Shown here: one piece after another, positions 32,269 through 39,240 of the stretch
Position numbering within the stretch: position 1 is the first letter of the stretch
How the letters are laid out: every line of letters starts with the position of its first letter
Origin: an uncultured Oscillospiraceae bacterium
GTDB lineage: Bacteria; Bacillota; Clostridia; Oscillospirales; Oscillospiraceae
DNA: 58,007 nt
Reading direction: 5' to 3'
Assembly: GCA_947632175.1 (NCBI GenBank)
Contig: CANROC010000019.1
Coordinates: forward strand, 1-58,007
Made by a program: the position numbers and the translations under genes
The notes under the pieces: generated by a model
What the model was told of the DNA's origin: nothing
The model's database searches: none
What the model saw: the letters and a program-made list of their open reading frames with translations, nothing else

Positions 32269-32478
32269 TTACTTACCCAGCAGATAGTTAAAAGTCGCTA
32301 TTGGATTAGCCTTTGTCTGATCATCGTCCAACAACTCCATGAAAGCCCGGAATCGACGCTTTAGCTCTTTCTTTATAAGAGTTTTCGTAGCTTTTGCGTC
32401 GTCCTGGTTTATCCTGCTCGCTTCCTCAGCATAAAGCTTTACAAGGTTCTCCGTGCTTCTATATCTATAATTCTCCAT
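32269..32478 (-). CDS. Small helical basic protein
   Basis: The protein has 69 residues from ATG 32478 (GGGGG 8 nt upstream) or 71 from 32484. Mostly helical, KATKTLIKKELKRRFRAF. No family was recognised. Confidence 0.55.
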   Translation of the reverse strand: MENYRYRSTENLVKLYAEEASRINQDDAKATKTLIKKELKRRFRAFMELLDDDQTKANPIATFNYLLGK

Positions 32479-32532
32479 GTTCATGGCCCCCTTTTTTATT
32501 CTGCCCTCGTAACCTCCGGGGCGGGTGAGTGT

Positions 32533-32832
32533 TCACATCTCAAAAGCTCTACCGGCGTCGCGCTCCGACATTCCTGCCCGAATACAACGGTTGTACCGAA
32601 TAGCTTGCCGTTCGGCCTTGATTTCCCTGATGCGCTTTAACGTCGGCCAGTCCACCAGACTACCCACATACTGGCCCTTCTCCAACAGCGCCTCGATTTC
32701 GTTGATCCTGGCCTCGATATTATCCTCCCAGGGCTTTTCGCCCGCGATCATGGCGTCCCGCTCCACCATAAGATGTTCGTACATGGACATGAGGTTAAAA
32801 GCCTCCGATTCGTTCACCCGATATTTCTTCAT
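32533..32832 (-). CDS. Hypothetical coiled-coil-like protein
   Basis: The protein has 99 residues from ATG 32832 with AAAGGAGGAT upstream. Charged helices: EARINEIEALLEKGQYVGSL and RIREIKAERQAIRYNRCIRA. It ends in a GMSERDAGRAFEM motif. No family was recognised. Confidence 0.6.
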   Translation of the reverse strand: MKKYRVNESEAFNLMSMYEHLMVERDAMIAGEKPWEDNIEARINEIEALLEKGQYVGSLVDWPTLKRIREIKAERQAIRYNRCIRAGMSERDAGRAFEM

Positions 32833-32857
32833 TTCAAAATCCTCCTTTTGTGTAACT

Positions 32858-33313
32858 TTAAATCCCAATTTCTTTTTTAAGAGCTTTAAGGTCATTCGCT
32901 ACTGTCTCTGCCTCTTTTTCCGTACCTTCGACCTCGACAACGGCTTCCTCAAGGAGCTTTGCGGTATAGTAGAGCGCGACGGTTTGAAGGAACTTCTTTC
33001 CGCAAAACTTAATGTCATTGATATAGCTTTGGGCGCTACTGTTGAAAGAACAAAATCCTTCGTCATAAACGTTAGTCAACGATTCGTTATAAATCGTATC
33101 GAAAACCTTTCTGGCATCAAGTAAGAACTTCCGCGCGTCCTGGCTACGTTCATCATACCAAGAATTTACGTAACCCCATTGGTCATTTGCACACCACTTA
33201 ATGTTCTTAAAAGCTTTTTTCTGCCGAGCGGTAAGCCCTGTTTTAAGGCTCTGTACGCCAAGGACGGTACATAACGTCGGCATAGCAAGGATTTCTCTGT
33301 AATTGGTGGTCAT
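32858..33313 (-). CDS. Hypothetical protein
   Basis: The protein has 151 residues. MTTNYREILAMPTLCTVLGV then a helical body with NIKWCANDQWGYVNSWYDE and an acidic coiled-coil tail (EAVVEVEGTEKEAETVANDL). AAAAAGGAGG lies before the ATG. No family was recognised. Confidence 0.6.
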   Translation of the reverse strand: MTTNYREILAMPTLCTVLGVQSLKTGLTARQKKAFKNIKWCANDQWGYVNSWYDERSQDARKFLLDARKVFDTIYNESLTNVYDEGFCSFNSSAQSYINDIKFCGKKFLQTVALYYTAKLLEEAVVEVEGTEKEAETVANDLKALKKEIGI

Positions 33314-33344
33314 TTTTATAGCCTCCTTTTTGTGTAGCTTTTCA

Positions 33345-33548
33345 TTACTGATTATCCGGGTTAAATTTATTGGCTAATGCGGTGTAAAAATCACGAGCCT
33401 GTAAAGCCTCATAGTCGTTGGGGTTCATCAGTATGCGCCGCTCAAACTGCAAAGCCATCAGCTCGACACACGCCCTAACTTTTTCAGCCTCGATTGTCGA
33501 AAGTGTGATCGTGCTTACCGTTTCAGCCGGTTTATTTTCACGTTTCAT
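33345..33548 (-). CDS. Hypothetical protein downstream of ribozyme 2
   Basis: The protein has 67 residues, an acidic N-terminus and helices (EAEKVRACVELMALQFERR). It carries NPNDYEALQARDFY, echoing DYEALQAF in the 29728-30099 product. It lies behind hammerhead 2 and its stem array, so its mRNA would start with that structure after cleavage. No family was recognised. Confidence 0.55.
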   Translation of the reverse strand: MKRENKPAETVSTITLSTIEAEKVRACVELMALQFERRILMNPNDYEALQARDFYTALANKFNPDNQ

Positions 33549-33604
33549 ACTTGCCGTCCTTTCTTCTACCTCGTAATTTCCGGGAGAGGCGCCCCCTCAA
33601 AGTA

Positions 33605-33695
33605 CCTGACAAGCAATTTCCCGGTGGACGTGTCTTTTACATGGGAATGAACCCAATACCGGGAACCATAAAACGGGTACGCTCATGTTGTCAGG
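33605..33695 (-). ncRNA. Nested hairpin domain 3' of hammerhead ribozyme 2
   Basis: Three stems nest on the minus strand: CCTGACAA/TTGTCAGG (33688-33695 with 33605-33612), TTCCCGGT/ACCGGGAA (33658-33665 with 33618-33625) and TGGG/CCCA (33642-33655). The two 8-bp stems are perfect. Together with the ribozyme they fill the 217-nt gap 33549-33765, which holds no gene. It would be the new 5' end of the downstream mRNA after ribozyme cleavage. Confidence 0.65.
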
Positions 33696-33701
33696 GGGTT
33701 T

Positions 33702-33758
33702 CCCGCGACGCCGTTTCCGGCGTTTCGGCTCGTGACCGGCGAGCCATCGTCAGGCGGG
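33702..33758 (-). ncRNA. Hammerhead ribozyme 2 (type I)
   Basis: Minus strand: stem I CCCGC, core CUGACGA (33747-33753; position 7 is C, the least conserved core base), stem II GGCUCG/CGAGCC with a CCGGUCA loop, GAAA, then stem III CGCCG/CGGCG with a GAAA loop. GUC and stem I GCGGG complete the fold. Cleavage is predicted after the C at 33707. Against copy 1, a U-A pair in stem II becomes C-G and U-A in stem I becomes C-G, which are compensatory pairs. Stem III is identical. Confidence 0.88.
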
Positions 33759-33765
33759 CTATTGT

Positions 33766-34116
33766 TTATGCCTGATATTCTGTTCCGTCAAAGTAAACCA
33801 CAATTTCGCCGGAACTGATAACCAAGACATCGTACATAACCACGTTGTTTTCGTACTTTTCTACGGGCCTGAACTTGCACTTAACTTCCAGCCGCATATA
33901 CACATCTTCGACCTTGACGCAAGTTTTCCAATCGTCCTGATCCTTGTTGGGGTAGACATAATGGAAGGTGTCTCCGTAAGGGGTGCGGCTTCCAGATGCA
34001 GGGGTCATACTGAGGAACTTGATACCCTTGTTGTACATTTCCAAGTCCGCGCGCCGTTCCTCGCTACTGTTGTGTTCCTTGATAGCCTGGAAGATTGCCT
34101 TTTCAAAGATTGTCAT
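33766..34116 (-). CDS. Hypothetical protein
   Basis: The protein has 116 residues from ATG 34116 with ACGGAGG upstream. Polar, with RMLEVKCKFRPV-like beta segments (YMRLEVKCKFRPVEKYENNV). First gene of the operon driven by the promoter at 34183-34211, and just upstream of ribozyme 2. No family was recognised. Confidence 0.6.
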   Translation of the reverse strand: MTIFEKAIFQAIKEHNSSEERRADLEMYNKGIKFLSMTPASGSRTPYGDTFHYVYPNKDQDDWKTCVKVEDVYMRLEVKCKFRPVEKYENNVVMYDVLVISSGEIVVYFDGTEYQA

Positions 34117-34159
34117 TTTCGTATACCTCCGTTTATCGCGTTTCGCCTCTCGGCGTGTG

Positions 34160-34245
34160 GTCAAATTCTTTTAACTGTCCCCATTATAGTTAAAACTTTT
34201 TAACTTGTCAAGTCCTTTTTTGAAAAAAGTCAAAAATTTTTTGCT
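34160..34245. promoter_or_regulatory. Operators around the 34.2-kb promoter
   Basis: GTCAAATTCTTTTAACT (34160-34176) and AGTCAAAAATTTTTTGCT (34228-34245) flank the promoter, and the promoter spacer is itself an operator-like dyad AGTTAAAACTTTTTAACT. Confidence 0.7.
34183..34211 (-). promoter_or_regulatory. Promoter of accessory operon 34116-31096
   Basis: TTGACA (34206-34211), exactly 17 bp, TATAAT (34183-34188) on the minus strand, overlapping a perfect-arm dyad. One of five near-identical promoters in this phage. Confidence 0.85.
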
Positions 34246-34273
34246 GGCCCGATTTCAACCCGTGTTACACTTC

Positions 34274-34545
34274 TTCGCGCGCGCGTATAGACCCGTGTAA
34301 ATTAGGCGCATCAGGCGGGTAACGTGCGCCCTATACGCCTGTTTTGTTGTCCCCTATACAAAAAATTGTAGAAGTGTAGACAAAAGCCCAAAAAGTCCCG
34401 TATTTTCAAGGGTTTTAGCCGTCAACACTTTTGTCAACAAAGCCGTAACACTTGAAAATCTGTTGACAAAGCTTTGTCTACAAATTTTTGAAGTGTTTAC
34501 GACTTTGTTGACGTTTTTGGGGAAAGTGTTGACAACTTTGTAGAC
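34274..34545. repeat. Iteron-rich 272-bp block, copy 2
   Basis: This gap-free paralogue of 7683-7954 lies between the lysis terminator and the promoter of the first accessory operon. It shares the conserved stretch of TGTTGAC/TGTAGAC heptamers. A second copy of an origin or control element on the other side of the genome is unusual; see the first copy for details. Confidence 0.7.
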
Positions 34546-34580
34546 GCCGAAAATGCTACACACAAAAGGGCATAAAAAAT

Positions 34581-34610
34581 GGGCCGCAAAGGAAAAATCC
34601 CTTGCGGCCC
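34581..34610 (-). terminator. Strong terminator after the lysis genes
   Basis: GGGCCGCAA/TTGCGGCCC stem followed on the minus strand by a T6 run (ATTTTTTATG). It closes the late operon just after the holin gene. Confidence 0.88.
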
Positions 34611-34627
34611 GATGTGGTATTCAATGA

Positions 34628-34969
34628 TTATTCGTCCTGGCTGGTCTGCTCGGCTCTCTCGGTCTGGCCGGATTCGGTCATATGTTTCAAATTCAAAACC
34701 GCCGCCTCGATCATCTTGTCAAGGCTGTCCATGTCCAGCGTAAAGCCTTTACTCTGCAAAAATTTCAAAACATACGCTTTCTTTTCCTCGCCGCGATTGT
34801 GGCCCTGGAAAAGCTGTTCGGCGGCGTCAACCGCGATATTGACCCAAAGCTGGATCTCGTCGAACTGGGCCGCTGTGAGCTTGGAGCGGATAAAGGGGAT
34901 AAGTACGCAGGATATGATCGCCGCGACAAGGGCGATTACTGCGCTTGCGATAGGGGTGAGATCAATCAT
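34628..34969 (-). CDS. LLH-type phage holin
   Basis: The protein has 113 residues: one N-terminal transmembrane segment (IASAVIALVAAIISCVLIPF), then an amphipathic helical domain with a polar acidic C-terminus. This is the architecture of the LLH (Phage_holin_6_1) family, which forms the pore that lets the endolysin reach the wall. Its place as the last late gene after the endolysin fits. Confidence 0.8.
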   Translation of the reverse strand: MIDLTPIASAVIALVAAIISCVLIPFIRSKLTAAQFDEIQLWVNIAVDAAEQLFQGHNRGEEKKAYVLKFLQSKGFTLDMDSLDKMIEAAVLNLKHMTESGQTERAEQTSQDE

Positions 34970-35014
34970 TTTTTATTTCTCCTTTACAAAAATATTTGAC
35001 CGGGTTTCCCCGTG

Positions 35015-36508
35015 TCATGCCCGTGTGAACGTCCCGGCGTCCACCCATCCGTAGACCGTGCCACTTCCCGCGGCGTGGATAAGGTGATAGGGGTGCTTCG
35101 AGCCGGGATTGATGGCGGTGATCTTCGCCGTGCCACCCCTACACGTCTTGGCGGCGGTGCTGTTGGAGCTGGAATAGTGGGTATTCCCGGTGAAGCTCAC
35201 CATATCGCCCACCTTCCAATCCTCAGTCTTGCCGGGGATCCTGATTTTCTGGCCGGTGACTATGTAATTGGGATTTTTGATACCGTTATACGCGGCCAAC
35301 GCCTGATACGTCGTGCCGTATTTCGCGGCTATCCCGGACAGTGTGTCCCCTGTCTTGACGATATACACAACCTCTGCGCCGGTATTCGTCTCAGGCTGGG
35401 GCGTTGCCGGTGTGGAGGGCGCGGAGGGTGTGGCCGCGCCACTGAGGGCCTTTGCCGCCGCCGCAAAGTCCGGGCAAATGAAACCTCGGATATACCGTCC
35501 GTTAACGACCATTTCACGCGTGCCGACCTTGCCGCCCGACATATTCCCCTCGGCGACGGTGAACTTGCCGTTACCGCTCTTGATAACGATGCCGATGTGA
35601 TCCCCGGCGCCGGTACAGTCGCCCTTACCGTTGTCCTGCCAGTCGTAGACCGGGGCCTCGCCGATCTTGGGTACGTGGGCGTCGTCCTCGACCCAGATGC
35701 CCTTTTTCTTGGCGACCTCAATGTATTTCTCCACGCCACATTCCGTGCCGGTAAATTCAGCCATGCCCACCGCGATATACGTGGCGCTCGTAGTTGTCGC
35801 ACAGTGAGGATCGTTGACCTGTACCTTGTAGCCCCGCGCAAGGGGCTTGTGATTGTTGTAGATACTCAGGATTTCAAGGTGCTTTGCGTCGCCCCGCGTA
35901 GAGCCTATCCATGCGCTTATCGTATCAACAACCTTTTGCCGAAGCTCCTGCTCTGTCATGGTGCTTTTCCCTCCTGTCGTTTTTTCTGCGGCTTTGACCG
36001 CGTACTTGTCATAGATGGCTTGTCCGAATTTGGCCCGTCTCTCTTTCGCAGAATCGGTCTGATCAGCCGGACACTCATACCGGGTCAATACGATGTCCGA
36101 TGCTTCTTTGACGCTGGTGGTCTTTTTCAGCACGGCCAGCACGTTTTTATAGCTCTCTGTCAGCTCCTTCAAGGCGAAATTGAGCTGGTTTTCCAGATTG
36201 CCTATACTGACCTTTGCGGCGCGCGCGGCGGCAAGTAGCTTGGCCTTACGCTCCGGGTGCGTCCACTGGGCTATGCCGTAGCCCGCTTTATCGGTGGTGA
36301 AGCTACGGTATGTTCCATCATCCACCGCGGCGGTATAGGACGCGTCGGTGTGGTGCAGGGCCTTTTCATAGCTGTTTTGAAGGTTTTGGGGGTTAAGATT
36401 GCTTTCGCAATCGAAATTCCCCAAAAGGCCGGCTACACCGTGGGGAGTGAGGCCCGCGGCTATGAAAAAGTTATAGGCTTTTTCTGCATTGGTTTTTCCT
36501 GTGAGCAT
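35015..36508 (-). CDS. Multidomain endolysin (lysozyme, amidase-like, LysM, SH3-like)
   Basis: The protein has 497 residues. An N-terminal phage tail lysozyme-like domain (Phage_lysozyme2; GLTPHGVAGLLGNFDCESNL and GYGIAQWTHPERK, residues 1-165) is followed by a cysteine amidase/NlpC-P60-like domain with DPHCATTTSATYIA (candidate Cys) and GAGDHIGIVIKSGNG (candidate His). Then come a LysM wall-binding motif (VYIVKTGDTLSGIAAKYGTT) and a C-terminal SH3-like domain (VGDMVSFTGNTHYSSSN). It is unusually complex for an endolysin. It lies between the holin and membrane proteins and cleaves peptidoglycan for release. Confidence 0.85.
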   Translation of the reverse strand: MLTGKTNAEKAYNFFIAAGLTPHGVAGLLGNFDCESNLNPQNLQNSYEKALHHTDASYTAAVDDGTYRSFTTDKAGYGIAQWTHPERKAKLLAAARAAKVSIGNLENQLNFALKELTESYKNVLAVLKKTTSVKEASDIVLTRYECPADQTDSAKERRAKFGQAIYDKYAVKAAEKTTGGKSTMTEQELRQKVVDTISAWIGSTRGDAKHLEILSIYNNHKPLARGYKVQVNDPHCATTTSATYIAVGMAEFTGTECGVEKYIEVAKKKGIWVEDDAHVPKIGEAPVYDWQDNGKGDCTGAGDHIGIVIKSGNGKFTVAEGNMSGGKVGTREMVVNGRYIRGFICPDFAAAAKALSGAATPSAPSTPATPQPETNTGAEVVYIVKTGDTLSGIAAKYGTTYQALAAYNGIKNPNYIVTGQKIRIPGKTEDWKVGDMVSFTGNTHYSSSNSTAAKTCRGGTAKITAINPGSKHPYHLIHAAGSGTVYGWVDAGTFTRA

Positions 36509-36526
36509 TTTGTACCGTCCTTTCGC

Positions 36527-36853
36527 TTATTCTTTCAATACCGTGTCCGCTACCCGGATTGCCGCGTCAATGCCGTAGGCCTGGGCGAGATCCTTAACGA
36601 ATTGCTGAGCGTATTTGGCGCGGTTTTCGTTTCGGGCTTTCCAAAAGTAGTGTTTCGTGTCGTAACCGTCCACAAGGACTGACGCCCCGGCGAGCATGGC
36701 GACGTTCGTTACATCGTAGCCGGTGAGCGTACCGACGATTACGACGGCGATAAGAACCGCGGACACAAGGTAGTGAAGTATGAGTGACATTTTGGAGAAC
36801 TCGGCTTTTTTCAGCCGTTCCCCAATCAAAGAAAAGAGTTTTCTTTTACGCAC
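36527..36853 (-). CDS. Membrane protein, holin-like or lysis-associated
   Basis: The protein has 108 residues from GTG 36853 (GGAGG upstream). Two hydrophobic segments (LILHYLVSAVLIAVVIVG, VAMLAGASVLVDG) follow a basic start and precede a helical polar C-terminus. It overlaps the upstream gene. It may be a second holin or spanin-like factor; not assigned to a family with certainty. Confidence 0.6.
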   Translation of the reverse strand: MRKRKLFSLIGERLKKAEFSKMSLILHYLVSAVLIAVVIVGTLTGYDVTNVAMLAGASVLVDGYDTKHYFWKARNENRAKYAQQFVKDLAQAYGIDAAIRVADTVLKE

Positions 36854-37320
36854 CGCGCGTATACCTCCTCGATAAGCTCAATACTCAGTCGGGCTTTGTC
36901 GTTTTCAAAATTTTCGTGTGTCTTACAGTAGCCGTTGTAGTTGTTTATGTCCTCAAAGATGTTATTGAAGTGTTCCTCTGAGTGCTGGACTTTTCGGCGC
37001 ACTTCATCCGCGAATTGCAAGATCCGGCGCCGCGCGTCCAGGGCAGAACTTTCGGCGCTTTTTTCGTCCTGGCGCTTGTTGTATTCCTCCAATGCGATAA
37101 GCCGTTCTTTAAGGTCTGAGATAGCGTCACCGATAAGGGCTTGAGCTACACCTTTCGCGGCTCGCTTGACGGGCGGCCCTATCTTCTTCCAAAGCCAGCT
37201 CCACGGATTGATTTTCAGGGGCGAGATCTGGATAAGCGTAAAAGCGATTATAAGAATAAGGCTACAATCGCCTAAGAGCTTTCCCAGCCCTATTGATGTG
37301 AGAAATTCAACGATTCGCAA
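36826..37320 (-). CDS. Membrane-anchored coiled-coil protein
   Basis: The protein has 164 residues (TTG start 37320, GGGGAGG upstream). One N-terminal transmembrane helix (DCSLILIIAFTLIQISPL) and then long charged helices (DAISDLKERLIALEEYNKRQ, DARRRILQFADEVRRKVQHS). Typical of phage membrane proteins beside holins; the role is uncertain. Confidence 0.6.
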   Translation of the reverse strand: MRIVEFLTSIGLGKLLGDCSLILIIAFTLIQISPLKINPWSWLWKKIGPPVKRAAKGVAQALIGDAISDLKERLIALEEYNKRQDEKSAESSALDARRRILQFADEVRRKVQHSEEHFNNIFEDINNYNGYCKTHENFENDKARLSIELIEEVYARCVKENSFL

Positions 37321-37338
37321 GGTTAAATCATACCTCCC

Positions 37339-38385
37339 CTATGGGTGTAATATGGGCTTCCCTTCCATAAGGCCGGACATATTGAGTATTGTGTTGTGGC
37401 TGTCGTATTTTTCGGCATAGCCCTTCCACGATGTGAAAGATTGCTGTCTGGAATCCTCGGTCATAAGTCCTTTTTCGGTCATAGCGATATGCTTTTTGAT
37501 GGCCCGCCGCCGTTGGGTTATGTTTTTGGGAGTGAGCCGCATAACGATTCTACCGTCCTCAGTGATAAAGACGCGCTTTTTCAGATATTCAAAGCTGTCT
37601 GTATCAAAGCGGGCAATATGCGTGACCTTTTCGTTTAACGTCAGACCTTGTTCAAGGGACATTCGTTTTATCGCGTTTTCGTATTCCCGCAAATCACTTA
37701 TTTTGTCGCTTATCGCGTAACTATCATCCATATAACGGGCGTAACCGTGGACGCGTAGCCTGTCCTTCATGTAGTGATCAATGCGATTGGGATAGAATAC
37801 CGCGCAGATCTGGGAGATTTCAGACCCCAGACCCAGCCCACAGTCGCCCGGAAAACAGGAAATGAAGTAGACAGTTATCTCAAAGAGCCTGTCGTCCTTG
37901 ATTATGTCACGTAGCATGGCGATCAAAAGCGCGTGATTGATACTGCCGAAATAATTGTGGTAGTCTACACACAAGATACCGCCAGCTCTGCCGTAACGGG
38001 CTACGTGGTATCGTAAATGTTCCCGGAGCCGTTTTAGGGCGTACTCCGTACCACGGCCCTCAATAGTCGCCGCGTTATCGGTGATAATGCGCGGAATGAT
38101 AAGCGGCTTTAGGCAATACGTGACAAGGCATTTTTGTACCACCCGCTCTGAAATGTGGACGGATAGTATTTGACGGGTCTTTCCGCGTTCACTTATGGTG
38201 AAGCTGTTAAAGCCTCTCGACTTATAGGCGCCCCGTAGAAGATCCCGATGGAGGCTTGCGATCCATTGTAAAAGATTAAGCTCGAACATCTGAGTTGACT
38301 GTTTCCACGTAACACCCTTGAGACATTCGCGGGCGCAAGCGGATAGATGCTCGAAGGAAAACACTTCCTCATACGAAAATTCCAT
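37339..38385 (-). CDS. Diversity-generating retroelement reverse transcriptase
   Basis: The protein has 348 residues from ATG 38385 (GGGGAG 5 nt upstream); TTG 38448 and ATGs 38421 and 38397 are alternatives. It copies template-repeat RNA into cDNA with error-prone insertion opposite adenine. Motifs: LCVDYHNYFGSINH (motif 3, metal Asp D141), GLGLGSEISQ (residues 183-192, the GxxxSQ motif 4 specific to DGR enzymes, replacing the QGxxxSP of group II introns), and RYMDDSYA (catalytic YMDD, 218-221). There is no maturase or endonuclease domain. It forms the cassette target gene - avd - template repeat - reverse transcriptase. Confidence 0.95.
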   Translation of the reverse strand: MEFSYEEVFSFEHLSACARECLKGVTWKQSTQMFELNLLQWIASLHRDLLRGAYKSRGFNSFTISERGKTRQILSVHISERVVQKCLVTYCLKPLIIPRIITDNAATIEGRGTEYALKRLREHLRYHVARYGRAGGILCVDYHNYFGSINHALLIAMLRDIIKDDRLFEITVYFISCFPGDCGLGLGSEISQICAVFYPNRIDHYMKDRLRVHGYARYMDDSYAISDKISDLREYENAIKRMSLEQGLTLNEKVTHIARFDTDSFEYLKKRVFITEDGRIVMRLTPKNITQRRRAIKKHIAMTEKGLMTEDSRQQSFTSWKGYAEKYDSHNTILNMSGLMEGKPILHP

Positions 38386-38561
38386 GAAACTCCCCATAAA
38401 AACCGCGCCAGCGTATGCCATATTGTCCCGGTGCAAGCGCCAGGACAAGCCGCGGCGTTAATTCGCCCGAAGGCTTGGTCACTTTCTCCTGTATCATAAC
38501 TTGGGGAAATGATTTACTGTATCACGTCATGCTTCACTTGCGCTACTGTCCTGACGATTAT

Positions 38562-38693
38562 GATACATCCGAAGGGCGCGAGGCCATTAGTGTTGTTGGC
38601 GTTGTTGTTATTGGCGTTGCCGTTGGAGTTGACATAGCAGAAATTATTGCTGTTGCCCGAATTAGGAGAACGCTCCCACCAGTTGTTGGCCGA
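38562..38693 (-). repeat. DGR template repeat (TR)
   Basis: A 132-bp non-coding repeat between avd and the reverse transcriptase gene. It aligns gap-free to both variable repeats. In the variable-repeat frame it reads mostly Asn codons (AAC/AAT), a template that gives the widest range of amino acids when adenines are mutated. All 17 mismatches with VR1 and all 19 with VR2 are at adenines of the sense strand. The end beside the RT gene (plus CAT, VRs have CAG) is the mutagenesis-initiation mark. Confidence 0.95.
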
Positions 38694-38730
38694 CTAAACG
38701 ATAATGCAGAAAGTAACCAATTTTTACCTG

Positions 38731-39189
38731 TTATGACTGTTGATTTGTACCTTTAAAACGGGCGCTATGGACTTTTCTATCGTTGTCCATAACGCCCTTG
38801 AGCATTTTTGCTATTTCCACGCACACAAGGCCGATTTCTTCCTCTTGAGCGTCGATTTTGTCCGCCTTTACCCCGTCTGCTTTACGGGTCAGCTCTAAGT
38901 AGATATAGGCGATTGTAGGTATGTCGTCTACACAGCTTTTCGCGGCGTTGAAAAGGCGCTCGCGCTCCTTATAGCGATCTTCCGGCGTAGATACGTGCAT
39001 GAAGATAGCGTTACCGGTTTTTGCGAAGTGTAAGGCTTGTAGGCCCAGCTTGATAAGCATATCCCCGTAATTCTGCCGGTATTTTCCCGGATGGTTTGAG
39101 ACGATTTCACCGATACGGATATTGAGCCGGTAAAGCTTCCACAAAAATTTTGTTTTAGCTTCCGATCTGAGCCAGGATGGTACGGACAT
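38731..39189 (-). CDS. avd: Avd-like accessory variability determinant
   Basis: The protein has 152 residues with AAGGAG 7 nt before ATG. Its length, basic helical N-terminus (WLRSEAKTKFLWKLYRLNIR) and four long helices match Avd, the four-helix-bundle (pentameric in Bordetella phage) protein that binds the reverse transcriptase and the template RNA. It sits between the target gene and the template repeat, as in classic cassettes. Confidence 0.85.
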   Translation of the reverse strand: MSVPSWLRSEAKTKFLWKLYRLNIRIGEIVSNHPGKYRQNYGDMLIKLGLQALHFAKTGNAIFMHVSTPEDRYKERERLFNAAKSCVDDIPTIAYIYLELTRKADGVKADKIDAQEEEIGLVCVEIAKMLKGVMDNDRKVHSARFKGTNQQS

Positions 39190-39206
39190 TATCTTGCTCC
39201 TTATCT

Positions 39207-39231
39207 ATCGGGCGGGACAAGCCCGCCCGAT
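39207..39231 (-). other. Hairpin downstream of variable repeat 1
   Basis: A perfect 10-bp stem (ATCGGGCGGG/CCCGCCCGAT) with loop CTTGT in minus-strand sense, 12 bp after the VR1 end and between the target gene and avd. No T run follows, so it is not a terminator. It matches the known downstream DNA hairpin required for retrohoming. The VR2 hairpin has the same loop but a different stem; the template repeat lacks any hairpin. Confidence 0.8.
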
Positions 39232-39240
39232 TGCGAGATT

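Noticed and set aside
35012-36238. 408-codon plus-strand open frame opposite the endolysin
   Set aside because: It mirrors the endolysin frame, lacks a ribosome site, and its peptide is rich in Arg, Gly and His as expected of antisense reading of high-GC codons.
39207-39231. Hairpin after VR1 as an intrinsic terminator
   Set aside because: No T run follows on the minus strand and avd is read straight after it; its position and the shared loop with the VR2 hairpin fit retrohoming better.
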